DNA from: an uncultured Actinomycetes bacterium
GTDB lineage: Bacteria > Actinomycetota > Actinomycetes > Nanopelagicales > Nanopelagicaceae
DNA: 64,000 nucleotides
Assembly (NCBI GenBank): GCA_903834515.1
Contig: CAILJM010000036.1
Coordinates: 1 to 64,000 of the forward strand
Direction: 5' to 3'
Below are positions 60,380-64,000 of this stretch, piece after piece. The notes beneath the pieces are model-generated. The model was not told where the DNA came from and did not search any database. It saw only the letters and a program-made list of their open reading frames with translations. A program made the translations under genes and the position numbers. Position 1 is the stretch's first letter. Each line of letters opens with the position of its first letter.

Positions 60380-61657
60380 GTGACCGTAGATACATCAATC
60401 AGAAGTGAGATCGCCAATCCTGCGTTAGCAGCAGAAGGCAAGAAGCGCATCGAATGGGCTGGAAGAAGCATGCCCGTGCTTGCACAAATTCGTGAACGCT
60501 TCGCTACCGAGAGGCCATTTGCGGGAACCCGAATTGCAGCATGCATGCACGTAACCACCGAGACAGCAAACTTGATGATTGCACTCAAGGCCGGTGGAGC
60601 AGAGATCGCGCTCTGCGCATCTAACCCACTATCTACTCAGGATGATACTGCTGCAGCTCTCGTCCATGAATATGGCATTAGCGTCTTTGCTCGTAACGCG
60701 GTTGATCGCGACGGTTACTACTCTCACCTCAACGCAGCTCTTGATATTAAGCCTGACTTTGTCTTTGATGATGGCTGCGACCTCGTCAACACTTTGCATA
60801 CAACGCGGACAGAACTTCTACCAGGCATTCAGGGTGGCTGCGAAGAGACCACAACTGGCGTTATTCGTCTTTCGCAGATGGCAAAAGATGGTGCACTTAA
60901 ATTCCCAATGATCGCCGTCAATGACACAGATACGAAGCACATGTTTGACAACCGCTTCGGTACCGGTCAATCAACATGGGATGCAATTTTCCGCGCAACG
61001 AACTCACTCATTGCGGGATCTACCGTAGTCGTTTGTGGATTTGGTTACTGCGGCAAGGGCGTGGCAGAGCGTGCGAAGGGTATGGGCGCTGATGTCATCA
61101 TTACTGAAATTGATCCAACTAAGGCGCTCGATGCGCTTATGCAGGGTTATCGCGTCATGCCAGGAGTAGATGCGGCGAAGATCGGTGACTTCTTTATTAC
61201 GGTAACTGGTAACCGAGATGTACTTCGTGATGAGCACTTTGCAGTTATGAAGGATGGCGCCATTCTCGCGAACTCTGGTCACTTCGATATCGAAATTGAC
61301 GTTGCATGGCTTGAAAAGAATGCAAAGCAGAAGAATTCAAAGATCCGCCACCAAACTGATGAATATGTCCTTGCTGATGGTCGTCGTATTCTCCTCGTCG
61401 CAGAAGGTCGCTTAGTCAATCTCGGCGCAGCAGAAGGCCACCCAGCATCGGTGATGGATATGTCTTTCTCAGATCAGGCGCTCACCGCAGAATGGCTTCT
61501 TAAAGCCGCCAAAGATCTTGGTGCAGGACTTCATGAAGTTCCTACTGCGATTGATAAAGAAGTTGCGAGCCTCAAACTTGCAAGCATGGGTGCATCGATC
61601 GATACCCTCACGCCCGCGCAGGAGCTCTACCTCAACTCTTGGGAGCACGGTTCCTAA
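60380..61657 (+). CDS. ahcY: Adenosylhomocysteinase, short form
   Basis: 425 residues. Splits S-adenosylhomocysteine to homocysteine and adenosine. NAD motif: VVVCGFGYCGKGVAERAKG. Substrate residues include NDTDTKHMFDNRFGTGQS. It is shorter than the roughly 480-495-residue actinobacterial/mycobacterial enzyme and ends LYLNSWEHGS, without the usual PDHYRY tail whose Lys/Tyr reach the NAD of the next subunit; this resembles the Thermotoga/archaeal form. GTG 60380 is chosen for its Shine-Dalgarno AGGAG (60368-60372); an ATG at 60365 would overlap that site. mtrA overlaps its stop (TAATG). Confidence 0.92.
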   Translation: MTVDTSIRSEIANPALAAEGKKRIEWAGRSMPVLAQIRERFATERPFAGTRIAACMHVTTETANLMIALKAGGAEIALCASNPLSTQDDTAAALVHEYGISVFARNAVDRDGYYSHLNAALDIKPDFVFDDGCDLVNTLHTTRTELLPGIQGGCEETTTGVIRLSQMAKDGALKFPMIAVNDTDTKHMFDNRFGTGQSTWDAIFRATNSLIAGSTVVVCGFGYCGKGVAERAKGMGADVIITEIDPTKALDALMQGYRVMPGVDAAKIGDFFITVTGNRDVLRDEHFAVMKDGAILANSGHFDIEIDVAWLEKNAKQKNSKIRHQTDEYVLADGRRILLVAEGRLVNLGAAEGHPASVMDMSFSDQALTAEWLLKAAKDLGAGLHEVPTAIDKEVASLKLASMGASIDTLTPAQELYLNSWEHGS

Positions 61658-62334
61658 TGACACTCATCATGGTTGTTGATGACGATCAAGATTTAGCAGA
61701 GATGTTGGGGATCGTTCTCAACGGTGCTGGGTATGAAGTCGATCTCGTCAATCATGGAGATCAGGCGCTCGATGAATTTCGCGCGAATAAGCCTGACCTC
61801 GTTCTACTTGATGTTATGTTGCCTGGGATTGATGGCGTAGAAATCTGTCGCAAAATTCGCGAAGAATCCATGGTCCCAATCGTGATGCTCACCGCTAAAG
61901 GTGACTCACATGATGTTGTGCTCGGCCTAGAAGCGGGTGCAGACGATTACATGGTTAAACCATTTAAGAGTTCAGAACTGGTTGCTCGGCTGAAGGTTCG
62001 CCTTCGCCGCAGCAACGTCGACACGGGGAATGCGCTTCGGATCGGCGACATAACGATCGATCAAGTTGCTCACTCGCTGACGCGCGAAGGTCGGACGATT
62101 CCGCTCACTCGATTGGAATTCGATTTACTGGTTGCTCTGGCTAAGGAACCCGGTCGAGTATTTACTCGCGAAGCGTTACTGAGCGAGGTGTGGGGTTATC
62201 AGCATGCAACCGATACCCGATTAGTAAATGTGCACGTCCAGCGCCTTCGCTCCAAGGTTGAGCGCGATCCTGATAATCCTGAACTCATTCAGACGGTGCG
62301 AGGTGTGGGCTACAAGGCCGGCACGCTCAATTAG
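61657..62334 (+). CDS. mtrA: Response regulator MtrA
   Basis: 225 residues, OmpR/PhoB type. Receiver: acidic triad in MVVDDDQDL (D8-D10), phospho-acceptor D52 in LLDVMLPGIDG, Thr in VMLTAKGD and Lys in VKPFKSS. C-terminal winged helix: LTRLEFDLLVALAKEPGRVF. MtrA controls cell-wall, division and resuscitation genes in actinobacteria. ATG 61657 shares a base with the ahcY stop; an upstream in-frame start (61639) is within ahcY. mtrB follows after 21 bases. Same order as Rv3248c-Rv3246c, except tmk is absent. Confidence 0.94.
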   Translation: MTLIMVVDDDQDLAEMLGIVLNGAGYEVDLVNHGDQALDEFRANKPDLVLLDVMLPGIDGVEICRKIREESMVPIVMLTAKGDSHDVVLGLEAGADDYMVKPFKSSELVARLKVRLRRSNVDTGNALRIGDITIDQVAHSLTREGRTIPLTRLEFDLLVALAKEPGRVFTREALLSEVWGYQHATDTRLVNVHVQRLRSKVERDPDNPELIQTVRGVGYKAGTLN

Positions 62335-62355
62335 TGAAAATTTAGCGAATAACAC

Positions 62356-63936
62356 GTGAGAACATTTTTACGGCGATGGCGTAGATCAATCCTTATTCAG
62401 GTGATTGGTTCTTCAGTCTTGATTTCGATCGTCGTAACGGCAATCGTTGGGACGATTCTCTATACGAAAATTAGTGCGGGTGTTTATCATGAGAAGAACA
62501 ATGCAGCGATAGCCGAAGCCCAATCACTTGCCGATTACACGCAATCTCAACTCGATGCAACGCGATATCGAAACGATATTTCACTCGCCAAGGTCATTCA
62601 AGGGATTTTTAGAGCTAGCGAGGTCAGCCCTACCACCTCAGTGCGTGAAACAATCATGCTCGCAACACCACCAACGGCAAAGACGTCAATGGTCTACCAA
62701 GGTAGTTCGAATCGAGTACTTCTTAGCACCATCCCTGATTCACTTCGTGCACAAGTGCGACAGAATTTCTACTCCCAATCCCTGCGCGTCAAAATTCGAT
62801 ATGCAAATCGTCCCGGAGTTGCCATCGATGCCATTGCAGTGGGACGTGTTGTGGGAATTCCACCAAGTTATATCTATGAGATTTATTACCTATTCCCGCT
62901 CACACAACAGAGTCAACTCGTCGGCTTAATTCGTGGCTGGATGTTGGGAACTGGATTCGCTCTGGTTTTGATGATCGCGTTCATTACTTGGTATGTCGTT
63001 CGCAAGGTTGTACTTCCTGTACGCGAAGTAGCAGAAATTGCCGAGAAGTTGACCGAGGGTGACCTTGGAAGACGTCTGGCGATTCGAGGCGAAGATGAAA
63101 TGGGTCGCCTAGCGATTTCCTTTAATGAGATGGCGCTCTCCATGCAGCAGCAAATTTCCCGGCTGGAGAACCTCTCGCGATTGCAGCAACGCTTTGTTTC
63201 GGATGTCTCGCACGAGCTTCGAACCCCCCTCACCACTATCCGGATGGCATCACAGCTTCTTTACGATTCTCGAACCTCTCTTGGGCCAGCTGCCTCACGG
63301 AGCGCCGAACTTCTCATATCTCAGATTGATCGATTTGAAACTCTTCTTACCGATCTGCTCGAGGTCAGTCGCTTTGATGCGCGGGCTGCGATATTAGAGA
63401 CGAAGGATGTCGATCTGAAACCGCTCGTTCTTAAGGTTGTTGATCAGCTGCAAGCTCATGAAATAAGAGAATTTAGCTTTGTTGCCGCCGATCAGGAGTA
63501 TCGAGCACTCGTTGATGATCGACGGATTGAACGAATCGTCAGAAACCTAATATCTAACGCAATTGACCATAGTGAGAATAAGGGTGTTGTTGTCACGCTC
63601 GCTCAATCCGAACATGAAATCTCGATCGGTGTACGAGATTATGGGATTGGCTTTACCGAACGGGATTCTGAGCGGCTCTTCGACCGCTTCTGGCGCGCAG
63701 ATCCTTCGCGATCTCGCGTTCGCGGTGGAACCGGTCTGGGTCTTGCAATCGCACTCGATGATGCGAAGCTTCATCAAGGCTCGTTAAAGGCATGGGGGCG
63801 TCCGGGTTACGGGGCTCACTTTGTAGTTACACTTCCAAAGAATCCTGGAATTCCACTCACCTCTGAACCAATTAACATCATCCCTGCCGATCAACCATCC
63901 ACAATCCTCGCTGACTTTGATATCGACGACATTTAG
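62356..63936 (+). CDS. mtrB: Sensor histidine kinase MtrB
   Basis: 526 residues. Helix 1 (about 17-38), extracellular sensor of about 150 residues, helix 2 (about 195-215), HAMP (about 215-268). HisKA with the phospho-acceptor His in FVSDVSHELRTPLTTI. Then HATPase: N-box NLISNAIDHSENKG, G1 DYGIGF, G2 GGTGLGLAIALDD. It phosphorylates MtrA. GTG start. In most actinobacteria the lipoprotein gene lpqB follows; here it does not. Confidence 0.93.
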   Translation: MRTFLRRWRRSILIQVIGSSVLISIVVTAIVGTILYTKISAGVYHEKNNAAIAEAQSLADYTQSQLDATRYRNDISLAKVIQGIFRASEVSPTTSVRETIMLATPPTAKTSMVYQGSSNRVLLSTIPDSLRAQVRQNFYSQSLRVKIRYANRPGVAIDAIAVGRVVGIPPSYIYEIYYLFPLTQQSQLVGLIRGWMLGTGFALVLMIAFITWYVVRKVVLPVREVAEIAEKLTEGDLGRRLAIRGEDEMGRLAISFNEMALSMQQQISRLENLSRLQQRFVSDVSHELRTPLTTIRMASQLLYDSRTSLGPAASRSAELLISQIDRFETLLTDLLEVSRFDARAAILETKDVDLKPLVLKVVDQLQAHEIREFSFVAADQEYRALVDDRRIERIVRNLISNAIDHSENKGVVVTLAQSEHEISIGVRDYGIGFTERDSERLFDRFWRADPSRSRVRGGTGLGLAIALDDAKLHQGSLKAWGRPGYGAHFVVTLPKNPGIPLTSEPINIIPADQPSTILADFDIDDI

Positions 63937-63955
63937 CATGTAGTACATAGAGGGA

Positions 63956-64000
63956 ATGATTCTCTCGGAGCTTCTCAAACTTCTCTATCCGCCAAGCTGT
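63956..64000 (+). CDS. comF: Start of a ComF-like gene (cut by window end)
   Basis: Fifteen codons are visible, MILSELLKLLYPPSC. The short helix followed by YPPSC is how ComF-family phosphoribosyltransferases begin, before their CxxC zinc pair. Rv3242c, a ComF homologue, lies beyond mtrB and lpqB in M. tuberculosis, which supports the call. AGGGA directly precedes the ATG, and TACATA lies 6 nt before it. The assignment is tentative because of the length. Confidence 0.5.
   Translation, partial: MILSELLKLLYPPSC

Overview
This 64 kb window is a compact chromosomal segment of a small-genome actinobacterium. The evidence is direct: mycothiol biosynthesis (mshB), a WhiB protein, the MtrAB two-component system, actinobacterial acyl-CoA carboxylase genes (accA3/accD/accE), and small actinobacteria-only families (DUF3117, DUF3107, DUF3263, DUF3499). 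The base composition is moderate for the phylum, intergenic gaps are tiny, and stop/start overlaps (ATGA, TAATG) are very common. That fits a streamlined freshwater lineage such as the Nanopelagicales/acI group, but the lineage is an inference. Many gene blocks match the order known from Mycobacterium tuberculosis: birA|accD-accE-maf-accA3, purK-purE, pmm-PNP, manC-like-whiB-DUF3499-manB, sahH-mtrA-mtrB, fdxA-dapC, and htrA-tatB-mrp. I see no insertion sequence, prophage, CRISPR array, rRNA or plasmid function. No stretch longer than about 300 bases lacks a gene.

Layout: (1) 1-6.5 kb holds the 3' end of an rRNA methyltransferase gene, polyphosphate metabolism (ppk, Nudix/phosphatase mutT1, ppx), a tRNA-Thr, a VOC protein and an alditol-oxidase-like flavoprotein. 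(2) 6.5-10.5 kb holds a small membrane protein, a DUF885 metallopeptidase and a GMC oxidoreductase. (3) 10.5-18.5 kb is an eight-gene, one-direction phosphonate-utilisation locus: FAD oxidoreductase, phosphonatase-like HAD hydrolase, four-gene ABC importer, long-insert metallophosphoesterase and PhnZ-type HD-domain oxygenase. (4) 18.5-26.7 kb holds NDH-2, a CNNM/CorC-type membrane protein, TrpS, a BMP-family binding protein, a phosphohexomutase and purine nucleoside phosphorylase. (5) 26.7-33 kb holds acyl-CoA carboxylase with Maf, divergent from birA-purK-purE. (6) 33-37.5 kb holds UDP-glucose dehydrogenase, a glycosyltransferase, a SpoIID-domain protein and DapD. (7) 37.5-48 kb holds LOG, a sigma-4-like protein, DUF3117, PepA, a methyltransferase, HtrA-TatB-Mrp, an MgtE-type sensor with an Nramp-related transporter, a DMT exporter, a PHP phosphoesterase and DUF3107/TetR. 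(8) 48.7-52.7 kb holds MshB, CysRS, an orphan domain, FdxA and DapC. (9) 52.7-64 kb holds a sugar-nucleotide/cell-surface cluster with WhiB, then SahH, MtrA, MtrB and the start of a ComF-like gene.

The non-coding signals are the most unusual part. About twenty genes have a TAnnnT hexamer exactly 6 or 7 nt before the start codon and no Shine-Dalgarno sequence, so leaderless transcription appears to be the default for first genes in operons. Several divergent pairs (accD/birA, tetR/mshB, dapD/LOG) have near-mirror promoters in very little space. Two candidate PhoP boxes (11-bp direct repeats) precede ppk and the phosphonate-binding protein gene, which would join polyphosphate and phosphonate metabolism in one phosphate-starvation response.
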